Assembly (NCBI RefSeq): GCF_927798115.1
Contig: NZ_CAKMMG010000001.1
Span: 2,356,001 to 2,420,000, forward strand
Direction of reading: 5' to 3'
Origin: Paenibacillus auburnensis
Lineage (GTDB): Bacteria; Bacillota; Bacilli; Paenibacillales; Paenibacillaceae
DNA length: 64,000 nucleotides
The notes beneath the pieces are model-generated. The model did no database searches. It was not told where the DNA came from and saw only the letters and a program-made list of their open reading frames with translations. A program made the position numbers and the translations under genes. Positions 34,229 to 43,648 of the stretch are shown here, piece by piece (positions within the stretch are counted from its first letter, which is position 1; each line of letters opens with the position of its first letter).

Positions 34229-37200
34229 TCACATTTTTTCCAAAAGAATGCGCGAACCCCCGCCTCCCTGCTCGGCAGGAACAACAATCAGCTTACGCGG
34301 CAGCCGTGCCCTAAGCTCGGGAACATGGCTGATGATGCCGACGGCCAGCTGATCATTATGCAATCTTTCAAGAGAAGTAATGACGGTATCCAGCAGGTCC
34401 GGATCAAGTGTGCCGAAACCTTCATCCAGGAAGAAGAATTGCAGCGGATACTGCCCCCGCAGCTGGATCTGTGCCGATAAGGCAAGCGCCAGCGAGAGTG
34501 AGGTCAGGAACGTCTCGCCGCCGGACAACGTGGAGACAGGACGTCTCACGCCTCCGTTCCCGTCATCGCGGATAACAAAGCCGCCTCCCGAATCGACCTC
34601 CAGCGCATACCGCTGCTTGCTCAGGAAGCGCAGCCGCTGTGACGCGGCCTGGCATACCTGCATCAGCTGTTCCTCAGCGATATATTCAACGAAAGCATTA
34701 CCGCGCAGCACAGCCTGCAGCTTGGCTAAGTGGTCCTGGAGTGCAGCATGCTCCACCCGCTGGCCCTCAAGCTCCATCCAGCGTACATGACGGTGTTGCA
34801 AATCTTCCAGATCGCGCTCGGCGCGCGCCCGGTGCTGCAGCGACTCCTCATCGTCCTCTTTACATCGCTGCAGGGCATTCTGACTCTCCAGCCACTCCTC
34901 GCTGCTGAGCACAGCACCCTGCAGCTTGTCCTCAATGCTTCGCAGCTGCAGGTTCACCTCCGCCTCAGCCTCGCGATGACTCCGCACATGTGCAGCGGCG
35001 GCACTCCGTTCTTCCGGCGGCAAAGCTGCCGCTTCCACCTCGGAGGCCGAGCCAAACGGAGAAGACTGCAGGCTCTCTTCCCAGCGGGAAGCAGCCTCAG
35101 TGTAGTGCTCGTGAGCTGATTCTGCCGCCTGCCGGGCAATGGCAGCTTCCTTCAGCTCATGCTGTGCCTTCTCCGAAGCCTGGCGGTGACTCTGCCTGCT
35201 GTTCTCCAGCTCAGACTGCAGCTTCTGCAGCTTCTGCTCACATTCCGCAAGTAGACCAGCCGCAGGACGGCCGCCTGTCCACTGATGCAGGCGCTGCTCT
35301 TTCTCTCGCTCCAGGGCTTCTTTACCTTCCAGCTGTGCGTGTAAATGAGTCAGCTCCTTATCCAGACCCGCGATTTCTTCCTGAAGCCCCTGTACAGCCG
35401 AGCTCTTCTCCTCCAGGAATTTCACGCTAATCTCCAGCCGTCCTCTGATCTCTTCGGACTGCTCATCCTTGGCCAGCATCGCGCGGTAGGCATCCTCTGC
35501 TTCATGCAGCGCCAGCTCGGGGAACAGCGCGGTCCATTCCTGGCGCAAGACACCTAACCGGACATTCAGTTCCTCCGCCTTGGATGCAAGCCCCTGTACC
35601 CATGCAGATTCAGCCTGCACAGCTGCGGCCTCCTTATGGCATAGCTGCTGCTGCTCCTGCATGACCCGCTGCCACTCTAGCGCACTGCTGCGCAGCCCGC
35701 CGGAACGGGCTTTGCCTTCAGTCAGCCTGGACTCCAGCTCATCCAGCAGATTCTCACCCGGCACCTCCACAAGGGATTGCACAGACCCGGCACCCGCAGC
35801 GCCGCTCTGCTCCAGAGCCACAGCCGCCGGAGATTCCGCCGGACTGCCTTGCATGCCTGCTCCGTAGACCTGCTCCAGCCATGCCGCGTCCTGCTCCAGC
35901 AGGCTGTGAAACAGGTGGCGCGTCTCCAGCGCCCGTCTTGCCAGCAGGCGGACCTGCTGGAGCCTGCCCTCCAGCTCTTCCCGTTCGCCGCCGTCCTGGG
36001 AGGACGCAGGCGAAGGATGGTGGGGGCTGCCGCAGACCGGGCAAGGCAGCCCTTCCTGGAGCTCACCGGCAAGCGCAAGCGAGAGCCGGTGAAGCTCCTG
36101 ATCTTTGAGCGCGGCTTCCAGCGCGCCGCCGTGCTGCTCCAGGCGCACGGCGGCCTCTCCTGCGGCGGCTTCCGCAGCCCGCAGGTCCTCCAAGTGCAGT
36201 GCGGCTGCGGCGACAAGCCCGCCGCGCTGCGCTGCCAGCTCCTGCCGCCGGATCTCGGCGGCGGCAGCACGCGCTTCGGCCGCTGCGAGCACCGCCGCGC
36301 GGCCCTGGCGCTCACGCTCAGCCGAGTCCCATTGGGTCTCGGCTGAGCGCAGCCCCTGCAGTCTCTGCATCGCTTCCTGCAGAGACTGCCGCTCCTGGGA
36401 GCGGACGGCTAGCGGCTGCAGGCTCTGCTGCAGCTCCTGCTGCTTCTTTTGGCCGCGGGCCAAAAGCTCCCGCTCCCGGGCCATGCGCTCCTGCGAGGCG
36501 GCCAGCCCGCCGGAGGCCGCATCACGGCGCGCCAGCACCTCGGCGCGCTCCCGCCGCAGCCCGCCGAGCTCGGCTTCGAGCTCGAGCGCACGGCGGTAGG
36601 TGTCGGCCCCCTGCCGGAGGGCCGGCTCCTCCGCCAGCAGCGCAGCCTGCGCCGCAGCTTCGGCCGCGGCAAGCCCCGCCGCTTCCCGCTCGGCGGAAGC
36701 GGCCAGAGTCTCCTGGCCCTCCGCCCGGGCCAGCCGGCTCTTCCAGGCAGCCTCCGCACTGCGCCAGGCATTCAGCGCGGGCAGCCGCTGCTCGGCTTCA
36801 TCGGCCTTGCCGAGCTTCCGCTCCAGGAGGAGGATGCTCTCCTCCTGGGCCAGCAGTGCCTGCCGCTTCGCCTCGCGGCGGGAACGATCCTCCTGCAGCT
36901 CGCGGATCTTCGCGAAGCGCTCGGAGCGCTGCTGGGCCGCCTCCAGCAGCTTGCGGCATTCCGCCGCGCGCCGGACCGCTTCCTGCAGCCGTACTGCCGC
37001 TGCCTCGACATCCGCTTTACCGGCGCTGCCCAGCCCCTGCTGCTCCGCCTCCAGCGCTCGCAGCGCCGCCTCATTGTCCTTGACCTTGCGGCTGAGCTTA
37101 AGAGCCAGCTGATCCCCGTATTGCTCCAGATGAAAGAGCCGCTGGAGCATCTGTCTGCGGTCCACACCCCGCAGCGAGAGGAATTCAGCGAATTTACCCT

Positions 37201-37657
37201 GCGGCAGCACTACCGCCCGGGTAAAGTCATCCATTTTGAGTCCGATATGTTCCTCTACACAACGGGTAACGTCAGCCAGCTTGTCAGCCATGACATGGTC
37301 GCCGTCCTCAGTGATTTGGATAAATCGGCTAATGGTATTGCTGACCGACTGTTCTCCGGTCCGCTTGAATTTCCGTTCCACCCTGTAGCGGCTGGGACCT
37401 GCCGAGGAAGTAAGCTCGAAGGTAAAGGCTACGCTGAGCTGGTCTTCGGAGTGATTCATAATGCCCTGCGTGCCGTTGACGGCGCGCTCCACCTTGCCGT
37501 ACATCGCCAGCGTAATGGCATCCAGCAGGCTGGACTTGCCGCTGCCCGTCGGGCCGAAGATTCCGAACAGCCCTGTTTCGGTCAGGCTGGCAAAATCAAT
37601 CTCTTGCGGTTCCCTGTAACTCTGAAGCCCCGAGAGCTTCAATAGAATCGGCTTCAA
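34229..37657 (-). CDS. sbcC: exonuclease subunit SbcC (Rad50-like ATPase)
   Basis: With SbcD forms an ATP-dependent nuclease that opens DNA hairpins and protein-blocked ends. 1142 residues. Walker A is GPTGSGKSSLLDAITLAMYG near the N-terminus. About 850 residues of coiled coil follow, with a zinc hook CPVCGSPHHP in the middle and, at the C-terminus, the signature STLSGGETFLTSLSLALAL and Walker B FFLDEGFGTLD. The start is TTG at 37657, with GGAGG nine bases ahead, overlapping the end of sbcD. The coiled coil at 36200-37080 is unusually GC-rich and Ala/Glu/Arg-biased. Confidence 0.96.
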   Translation of the reverse strand: MKPILLKLSGLQSYREPQEIDFASLTETGLFGIFGPTGSGKSSLLDAITLAMYGKVERAVNGTQGIMNHSEDQLSVAFTFELTSSAGPSRYRVERKFKRTGEQSVSNTISRFIQITEDGDHVMADKLADVTRCVEEHIGLKMDDFTRAVVLPQGKFAEFLSLRGVDRRQMLQRLFHLEQYGDQLALKLSRKVKDNEAALRALEAEQQGLGSAGKADVEAAAVRLQEAVRRAAECRKLLEAAQQRSERFAKIRELQEDRSRREAKRQALLAQEESILLLERKLGKADEAEQRLPALNAWRSAEAAWKSRLARAEGQETLAASAEREAAGLAAAEAAAQAALLAEEPALRQGADTYRRALELEAELGGLRRERAEVLARRDAASGGLAASQERMARERELLARGQKKQQELQQSLQPLAVRSQERQSLQEAMQRLQGLRSAETQWDSAERERQGRAAVLAAAEARAAAAEIRRQELAAQRGGLVAAAALHLEDLRAAEAAAGEAAVRLEQHGGALEAALKDQELHRLSLALAGELQEGLPCPVCGSPHHPSPASSQDGGEREELEGRLQQVRLLARRALETRHLFHSLLEQDAAWLEQVYGAGMQGSPAESPAAVALEQSGAAGAGSVQSLVEVPGENLLDELESRLTEGKARSGGLRSSALEWQRVMQEQQQLCHKEAAAVQAESAWVQGLASKAEELNVRLGVLRQEWTALFPELALHEAEDAYRAMLAKDEQSEEIRGRLEISVKFLEEKSSAVQGLQEEIAGLDKELTHLHAQLEGKEALEREKEQRLHQWTGGRPAAGLLAECEQKLQKLQSELENSRQSHRQASEKAQHELKEAAIARQAAESAHEHYTEAASRWEESLQSSPFGSASEVEAAALPPEERSAAAAHVRSHREAEAEVNLQLRSIEDKLQGAVLSSEEWLESQNALQRCKEDDEESLQHRARAERDLEDLQHRHVRWMELEGQRVEHAALQDHLAKLQAVLRGNAFVEYIAEEQLMQVCQAASQRLRFLSKQRYALEVDSGGGFVIRDDGNGGVRRPVSTLSGGETFLTSLSLALALSAQIQLRGQYPLQFFFLDEGFGTLDPDLLDTVITSLERLHNDQLAVGIISHVPELRARLPRKLIVVPAEQGGGGSRILLEKM

Positions 37658-37658
37658 G

Positions 37659-38843
37659 CTAGTTCACCTCCCCTTCCTCCGGCTGCCGCCGGTCCTCTTC
37701 TTCCGCCAGTTCCAGGAAGAGCTTAATCAGGCTGTCCTCCGGCTCCGCTCCCCCGGTCTGCCGCTGGTAGAATTTGCGGAACAGCTCCTGCACGGGCATG
37801 CGTGAGCGGGAGATCTCTTCAAGCTCAAGCTCCATCTGCGGATAAACCGGGCGGATATGTATAATCCCTTCCCGTGATTTGCGCAGCCGCTGAATATCAT
37901 TCATGGACATCGCTTCCGTCAGGCGCAGCTCCAGATCTATAAAGGCTGAAGCGTCCCGGCCTTCATCCAGCCAGCGGTAAACCTCCTCCAGCCCTCCCGA
38001 GGACCTCCAGTTCACCAGCGGACGGCCGCAGCGGAGATAGATTTCCTCGAAGACCGGCTCTCCGCCGGGAACGACATCTACCATCGTTACCGACTTCGCC
38101 TGTCCGGCTTCGGAGAAGCTATAAGCCAGAGGCGAGCCGCTGTAACGGATCATCCCGTCACCTTTGACCCGCTGGGCGCGGTGCAAATGTCCAAGTGCCG
38201 TATACTGTGCCCCGCAGGACAAAGCAGACGGATCTACGGTATACGCTCCGCCAACCTGAATCGGACGCTCTGAATCGCTCTCCACTCCGCCAAGCACATA
38301 AATATGGCTCATCGCAAGATTTACGGTCTGCGGTGTGAATTCCCGGCCCAGCAGCTTCATCAGCTTGCCTACCCGGGCGCTGTAGGCGAGCCGGAGCTCA
38401 TCCTCACCGCTCTCCCCGGCAAGCAGTTCGCCGAGCCGGGCTTCTGAGGGATAAGGGAGCGCAGCGATTTTGGCGGTTTCGCCTGTCCGGACTGCATGCA
38501 CCGTTACCGGCAATGAAGTCGGCATACCCACAAGGGTAATGCCTTGTCTGAGCACGAGCGGGGAAACCGAAGCTACGCGTTCCGGCTGGTCATGATTGCC
38601 GGAGATGACGACCAGCGGCCTGCCGCCTGCCGTCAGTCTTGCAGCAGCATCATAGAACAGCTGCTCCGCCGCCGCCGGAGGATTCACCGAATCATAGACA
38701 TCTCCAGCCATCAGAATAAGATCCGCCTGTGCAGAGTCGGCAATCTCCACCAGCTCATCGATGAACTGCTCCTGCTCCTTCTGCCGGCTCCGTCCTTCCA
38801 GCGTCCGTCCCAAGTGCCAGTCGCCTGTATGCAATATGCGCAT
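37659..38843 (-). CDS. sbcD: exonuclease subunit SbcD (Mre11-like)
   Basis: Metal-dependent phosphoesterase partner of SbcC. 394 residues. Motifs in order: HTGDWHLGRTLEG (D, H), LILMAGDVYDSVNPP, VISGNHDQPERV, MSHIYVLGG and YTALGHLHRAQ. The ATG at 38843 has GAGGG upstream; the frame to 38870 is unlikely. Its stop lies in the sbcC ribosome-site region, so the two are coupled. Confidence 0.96.
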   Translation of the reverse strand: MRILHTGDWHLGRTLEGRSRQKEQEQFIDELVEIADSAQADLILMAGDVYDSVNPPAAAEQLFYDAAARLTAGGRPLVVISGNHDQPERVASVSPLVLRQGITLVGMPTSLPVTVHAVRTGETAKIAALPYPSEARLGELLAGESGEDELRLAYSARVGKLMKLLGREFTPQTVNLAMSHIYVLGGVESDSERPIQVGGAYTVDPSALSCGAQYTALGHLHRAQRVKGDGMIRYSGSPLAYSFSEAGQAKSVTMVDVVPGGEPVFEEIYLRCGRPLVNWRSSGGLEEVYRWLDEGRDASAFIDLELRLTEAMSMNDIQRLRKSREGIIHIRPVYPQMELELEEISRSRMPVQELFRKFYQRQTGGAEPEDSLIKLFLELAEEEDRRQPEEGEVN

Positions 38844-38955
38844 TTCCGCCCTCTTTTCCCCGCCCATCATGCGGCATTCATAGATTCATAGATTTTGTAC
38901 CTATATAGATTAAACTTATAATTTTTCTATTTTGGGGATTAGCCGTGACTACAGA

Positions 38956-39079
38956 GAATATTTGGGCTTCCGGCCGCTGTTAGGTTTGGATTTCCTTGAA
39001 TTTAACTGCTTATCGCAGTAGAAATCCAAACCTAAAGGCGGACGCTACCGCTCCTCCAGCTCCAAAATTCCCCTCCGCC
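38956..39079. repeat. structured dispersed element, copy 1
   Basis: About 125 bp running from GAATATTTGG through a large hairpin to CCCCTCC. Arms TTAGGTTTGGATTTC (38980-38994) and GAAATCCAAACCTAA (39021-39035) are a perfect 15-bp inverted repeat, enclosing ACTGC/GCAGT (39005-39009, 39015-39019). Copy 2 at 56875-57000 has the same plan with compensating changes. The remaining bases of this 635-bp gap hold the palindrome array at 39192. Confidence 0.85.
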
Positions 39080-39191
39080 ACTTTCCCCCTATTGTATATT
39101 TTCAAGTTCAATCTATATAATGTGAAAACTAGCATTGATGCCTTATAACAGAAGGAATCATGGCTTAAAACAAATAAATATCGGTTATGAG

Positions 39192-39380
39192 ACTGCACTT
39201 TGTGCAATAGAATCCTTATCAAACTGAGACAAAATGCTTTCTGTTGTACTCCGTACAATAGAATTCAGAATTATAGTACAAAATCGCCTAACCCTCAAGA
39301 TTCTAGTGCACAACATACAATAAATTCAATTCCCGAACGGAGTTAGGGGGCTATCTGCTGCACAAAGTGCAATAGAACAC
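39192..39380. repeat. array of degenerate palindromic repeats
   Basis: ACTGCACTTTGTGCAATAGA (39192), TCTGTTGTACTCCGTACAAT (39240), TCTAGTGCACAACATACAAT (39302) and CTGCACAAAGTGCAATAGAA (about 39357) repeat at 49-62 bp steps, with a possible decayed unit near 39270. Core: TGCAC-N3-GTGCAATAGAA. Related to the 22088 array. No ORF is credible here. Confidence 0.65.
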
Positions 39381-39478
39381 GCCCGCACCCAGCAGAACCC
39401 CAAGGGGATTCGGCTCAGTGCAGGCAGCTGCTCATTCATCAGGGGCAGTCATTCTATTTCACATTCAAAAAAATAGAT

Positions 39479-42400
39479 TTATAGTTTCACGGCATGTCCG
39501 CCGTCGAAAAAGTACAGCCAAATCTCGCTGACCGGCTCGCCTAATATATCATACAGCGCTTTGCTGTACAGCTCGAGCTGGAACCGGTATTTCTCTTTCA
39601 GCGTCTCCACTCCGCCTTGGTGCTCCAGCACGGCATCTGTCTTGTAATCCAGCAGAATCAGCCGCCCCTCCTCGCGGAACAGGCAGTCAATAACCCCCTG
39701 GATCAGTACAGCTTCGCTAAGAGCACCGCCGTTTACGGCTGACAGCCCTTCAGCCTCATCGTAATAATCAAGTCCCTGATACGCTTCACCAGCCGGAACC
39801 ATGTAACTGAACGGCTGCTCTCTGCGCTTCCATTCGGCGTGAAGCAGTCTGTGTCCCAGTTCACTGGCATAAAAGGCTTCTACTTCACCGAGGTCTACCG
39901 CCTCCGCCTGCTCTTCGCTGAGAATAGCCACCCGGGTTAGTTCGGCCAGTGAGGCTACCAGTATTGTACGGTCGACAGGCCCCTCCAAGGGGATATGCTG
40001 CATTACCGTATGGTAGGCCGTTCCGCGTTCCGTACTGGACAACCCCCGCTTCTCCATGAATTTGGGACGCCGCAGATGAAGGCTCTCGGTACGGGCCGCA
40101 TTGCCTTGCCGTTTATGTCCTTTCACGGCTGCGACCGGAACCCCCTCCTCCAGCAAGTCATAGGACGGCTGCTCCTGCAGCGACAGCATCGCCTTCAGCT
40201 CTGTTACCGAGGTTTTGGCCGGAATGGCGGAAGCCGCAGCCAGCGGATACTGCCATTCCAGTCTGGCGGCAATCTCCGGAGCGGCTGCTGTTCCGTAGGC
40301 AGACACGGGTTTACCCTTGCGCAGGGCTTCGAGCACCAGCCGCTTCTCCTCGTTCTTCGCCGTGTTATCTTCACCGGCCAGAAAAGCGCCTGAACCCAGT
40401 CCGGCAGCGTCCTGCACCGAGATGCTCCAGTTGGAGCTGTCGTTATGCAGCACAGTAGATCCGGTGCCTTCCGCCCCGGCCAGCTTGCGTAACATGGCCG
40501 CGCCGGGATGCCGGATCAGCGCAGGTCCTACCCAATCCAGGTAGCTGCGTCCCCTGGCCAGCAGATGGTCAGGCAGCAGCAGCTCCTCGCGGTTCTGCGT
40601 ACTGGTCCAAGCGGACACGGCACGCGGCACATCTCTTAGCGTGCCTACGAGAATCATTTTATCCCGCGGCCGGGTTAAGCCCACATACAGCACCCGCATC
40701 TCTTCAGCCAGCAGTTCCAGTCGTGATCGGCGGTTAATGGCTAGGTAAGGGAGAGTCGGATAGCTGACTCTAGTCTCCCGTTCCACAAAACGCGGTCCGA
40801 AACCAAGCTCCTTATGCATGAGGAACGGAGAATACAGGTCCTGGCGGTTGAAGGGCTTAGCCATTCCGGCCAAAAAGACTACCGGGAATTCCAGCCCCTT
40901 GGATTTGTGTATTGTCATAATCCTTACTCCGCCCGCTTCTTCACCGCTTCCTCCGGCAACCCCGAGGTCGCCCCCGTTCTCTCTCAGCCGGTTAATAAAG
41001 ACGAGAAAACGGAACAATCCGCGTGCCGAGGTGTCGTTCTCGAATTGTACAGCCCGGTCATACAGCGCTTTGAGGTTGTTCTGGCGCTGGAATCCGCCCG
41101 GCAGTCCGCCGACCCATTCCAGATATCCGCTCTCTCCGTATATCCGCCAGATTAATGTGCTGAGGCTGCCCTGCCGTGCCGCATTCCTCCAGCTGTCCAG
41201 CTGTTCGAGGAAATGCAGCAGCTTCTCCCGCAGCCGCTGCGGAATCTGTTCAGCCGCAGCGGCTGCAGAACCTTCTCCGGAAAAAGACTCAAGGGATACG
41301 GCAGTCTCTGCTTCAACCCTATCTCTTCCGTACCTATATTCATCCGCAGCAGGATCCTCATCCCGCTCCAGTCCGGTAAAATAACCGGCTCCGCCGCTTC
41401 CCGCCCGCCGCTCCCCAGCAGCTGCCAGGAGAGCATCAAAGAAGGTACCGTTACTGCACAGGCGTACTGTGGCCAACTCCTCCTCGCTTAAGCCGACTAC
41501 AGGCGAGCGGAGCACTCCGGCCAGCGGAATATCCTGACTCGGGTTGTCAACGATCTGCAGCAGAGAAAGTGCAATTTCCACTTCTGTCGCCTGAAAATAC
41601 CCTTTGTTCTGATCGCCAAAGGCCGGAATGCCTTCCAGGCGCAGCTCTTCAATCATCAGCGGTGTCCAGATCCGGGCAGAGCGCAGCAAAATTACGATGT
41701 CACCATACACCACCGGACGCATGATGCGCAGCGATTTATCGTAAATCAGCAGGGGAGCACTGCCGGTCATCCCGGTCATCTGGGATATACGCCGGGCAAT
41801 CGCCCGTGCTTCCAGCTGCGCCGTCTCGCTCTCGGCCGCTTCATTCTCCTGCGCCGGGAGCTCCCCGTCTTCTCCGGCTTCCTCGGTACGTCCGCTAGAG
41901 GCTCCCCGGTCGATGAGCAGCAGCTCAGGGGCAAAATAAGTATCCGGCCCCTTCTCTTCCGCCCCGGGAAAGTTCGCTCCGTATACCAGCTCTGCACGCT
42001 GGTCATAGCTGATTTCGGCAACCCTCTTGTCCATAATCTGCCGGAAAATCATATTAACGGCATTCACAACTTCCATCCGGCTGCGGAAATTGCGCGCCAG
42101 GTCAATAACCATGCCGCCCGAACCGCTATTCTCACCAGTCCTACCCTCAGCATTCATATCGGCCCCGTCATCCTCCGGCTCACCGTATCCTGCTGCGTTC
42201 ACGGGACTGAAGCTGTTATATTTGTCCAGAAACAGCCCCGGCTCAGCCAGCCTGAACCGGTAAATGCTTTGCTTCATATCGCCGACCATAAATCGGTTGC
42301 CTGGTGATTCCCGGGAGATCAGCCGCACAATTTCCTCCTGTACGCTGTTCGTATCCTGATATTCATCCAGCAGCACTTCATCGAACTGGTCACGGTATTC

Positions 42401-43648
42401 CATTGCCGCATCCGATGGCAAGGAGCGGCCCGGCTGTGAGTCGGGATGGCGCAGGATTTGCAGGCAGTAATGCTCCAAATCACTGAAATCCACAAGCGCC
42501 CGGCCAGCCTTCTCTGCACGGTAGCGTTCGCCGAAGGCGATGACTGTCTCCGCCAGCTCCTGCATCAGCGGAGCTGCCTCATGCAGTTCAGCCAGATAAG
42601 AGGCGGCAGGACGGCCGAACAGCGATTTTTGCAGCTCAAGCAAGCTCTTTTTCACATTGTCGCGCAGTTCTTTAACCGTCTCCTGTAGTCCGGGGTCGGT
42701 TGAATCCTTCTTGCAGGCCTTCAGCTTGCCGAACGATATTTCCACAAAGATATCATACAGCTCTCCCCAGGGCCGTGAGGCCACCGCCTCCTGCAGTCCG
42801 CGTACCATGGCAAGATCTTCTGCCAGGCTGTCCGCATACGGCGCAGGGCCGCCGGGCTGCAGAGCGATGTCTCGTCCCTGTATCAGCTGGCTGGCCGCAC
42901 CATCCAGCGTCAGCTTAGCTTCGGCGAGAATGCTCTGCACCCATGCCGTGTGTCCCAGACTCTCCGTGTCCGGGAGCGAAAAATCAGCTGCGGTATCCCG
43001 CAGCCACTCCGACGGCCAGGGATGGCTGCGGGCAAAATCATGCAGCCGCTGCACAAGAGAATGCACCGCATCGTCGCTGCGTTCCCCGCTGAACCAGTCA
43101 GCCAGCTTCACGAACACACTGTCTGTTCCGTCTTCGGAGATCTCCCCGTATTTCTCTTCCAGCAGTTCTTCCAGCAGTTCCTGACGCATCATCTCCGCCT
43201 CATGCTCATTCAGAATCCGGAATCCGGGATCTATCGGGATGAGCTGGTAATAGCGGCGGATGACCTCCAGACAGAAGGAGTGCAGCGTGGTAATGGATGC
43301 CCTGCCGAGGAGGGCGAGCTGGCGGCGCAAATGATCCGTATCTTCCCGTTCTTCCCCTGTTGCGCCTTCCGCCTCCTCCAGCTTCCGCTCCAGCGCTTCG
43401 CGGATCCGCTGGCGCATTTCCGAAGCCGCAGCTTTGGTGAACGTGGCGACGAGCAGCCGGTCTACACTGAATCCATTCTGGCTGTTACTGATTTTCCGGA
43501 TAATCCGCTCCACCAGCACCGCTGTTTTGCCTGAGCCTGCCGCCGCCGCTACCAGAATTTCGTCGCCGCTGCCGGCTATGGCCCGCCACTGGTCATCACT
43601 CCAAAAACTGCCCTCCGGCTTCTCTTCGATTGTACTTCTAATAGTCAC
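39479..43648 (-). CDS. addA: helicase-nuclease AddA
   Basis: Double-strand-break resection with AddB; 3'-5' helicase plus nuclease. 1389 residues. UvrD-type motifs: Walker A AAAAGSGKTAVLV (residues ~35-47), VDFSDLEHYCLQIL, LLDEYQDTNSVQEE, MKQSIYRFR, MTIHKSKGLEFPVVFLAG and MRVLYVGLTRPRDKM. The C-terminal PD-(D/E)XK nuclease has VIDCLFREEGRLILLDYKTD. The GTG at 43648, with AAAGGAGGAG upstream, overlaps the addB stop as GTGA. The frame to 43684 is an extension without support. Confidence 0.97.
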   Translation of the reverse strand: MTIRSTIEEKPEGSFWSDDQWRAIAGSGDEILVAAAAGSGKTAVLVERIIRKISNSQNGFSVDRLLVATFTKAAASEMRQRIREALERKLEEAEGATGEEREDTDHLRRQLALLGRASITTLHSFCLEVIRRYYQLIPIDPGFRILNEHEAEMMRQELLEELLEEKYGEISEDGTDSVFVKLADWFSGERSDDAVHSLVQRLHDFARSHPWPSEWLRDTAADFSLPDTESLGHTAWVQSILAEAKLTLDGAASQLIQGRDIALQPGGPAPYADSLAEDLAMVRGLQEAVASRPWGELYDIFVEISFGKLKACKKDSTDPGLQETVKELRDNVKKSLLELQKSLFGRPAASYLAELHEAAPLMQELAETVIAFGERYRAEKAGRALVDFSDLEHYCLQILRHPDSQPGRSLPSDAAMEYRDQFDEVLLDEYQDTNSVQEEIVRLISRESPGNRFMVGDMKQSIYRFRLAEPGLFLDKYNSFSPVNAAGYGEPEDDGADMNAEGRTGENSGSGGMVIDLARNFRSRMEVVNAVNMIFRQIMDKRVAEISYDQRAELVYGANFPGAEEKGPDTYFAPELLLIDRGASSGRTEEAGEDGELPAQENEAAESETAQLEARAIARRISQMTGMTGSAPLLIYDKSLRIMRPVVYGDIVILLRSARIWTPLMIEELRLEGIPAFGDQNKGYFQATEVEIALSLLQIVDNPSQDIPLAGVLRSPVVGLSEEELATVRLCSNGTFFDALLAAAGERRAGSGGAGYFTGLERDEDPAADEYRYGRDRVEAETAVSLESFSGEGSAAAAAEQIPQRLREKLLHFLEQLDSWRNAARQGSLSTLIWRIYGESGYLEWVGGLPGGFQRQNNLKALYDRAVQFENDTSARGLFRFLVFINRLRENGGDLGVAGGSGEEAGGVRIMTIHKSKGLEFPVVFLAGMAKPFNRQDLYSPFLMHKELGFGPRFVERETRVSYPTLPYLAINRRSRLELLAEEMRVLYVGLTRPRDKMILVGTLRDVPRAVSAWTSTQNREELLLPDHLLARGRSYLDWVGPALIRHPGAAMLRKLAGAEGTGSTVLHNDSSNWSISVQDAAGLGSGAFLAGEDNTAKNEEKRLVLEALRKGKPVSAYGTAAAPEIAARLEWQYPLAAASAIPAKTSVTELKAMLSLQEQPSYDLLEEGVPVAAVKGHKRQGNAARTESLHLRRPKFMEKRGLSSTERGTAYHTVMQHIPLEGPVDRTILVASLAELTRVAILSEEQAEAVDLGEVEAFYASELGHRLLHAEWKRREQPFSYMVPAGEAYQGLDYYDEAEGLSAVNGGALSEAVLIQGVIDCLFREEGRLILLDYKTDAVLEHQGGVETLKEKYRFQLELYSKALYDILGEPVSEIWLYFFDGGHAVKL

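Noticed and set aside
36199-37083. Plus-strand 294-codon frame opposite the sbcC coiled coil
   Set aside because: Created by the GC-rich Ala/Glu/Arg codons of sbcC; the product is almost only Pro, Ala, Arg and Ser.
39010-39258. 82-codon minus frame across the structured element
   Set aside because: It crosses the repeat and AT-rich spacer with no ribosome site; the composition is not protein-like.
39192-39380. Repeats considered as a CRISPR array
   Set aside because: Units are degenerate palindromes in mixed orientation with unequal spacing, and no cas genes are in view.
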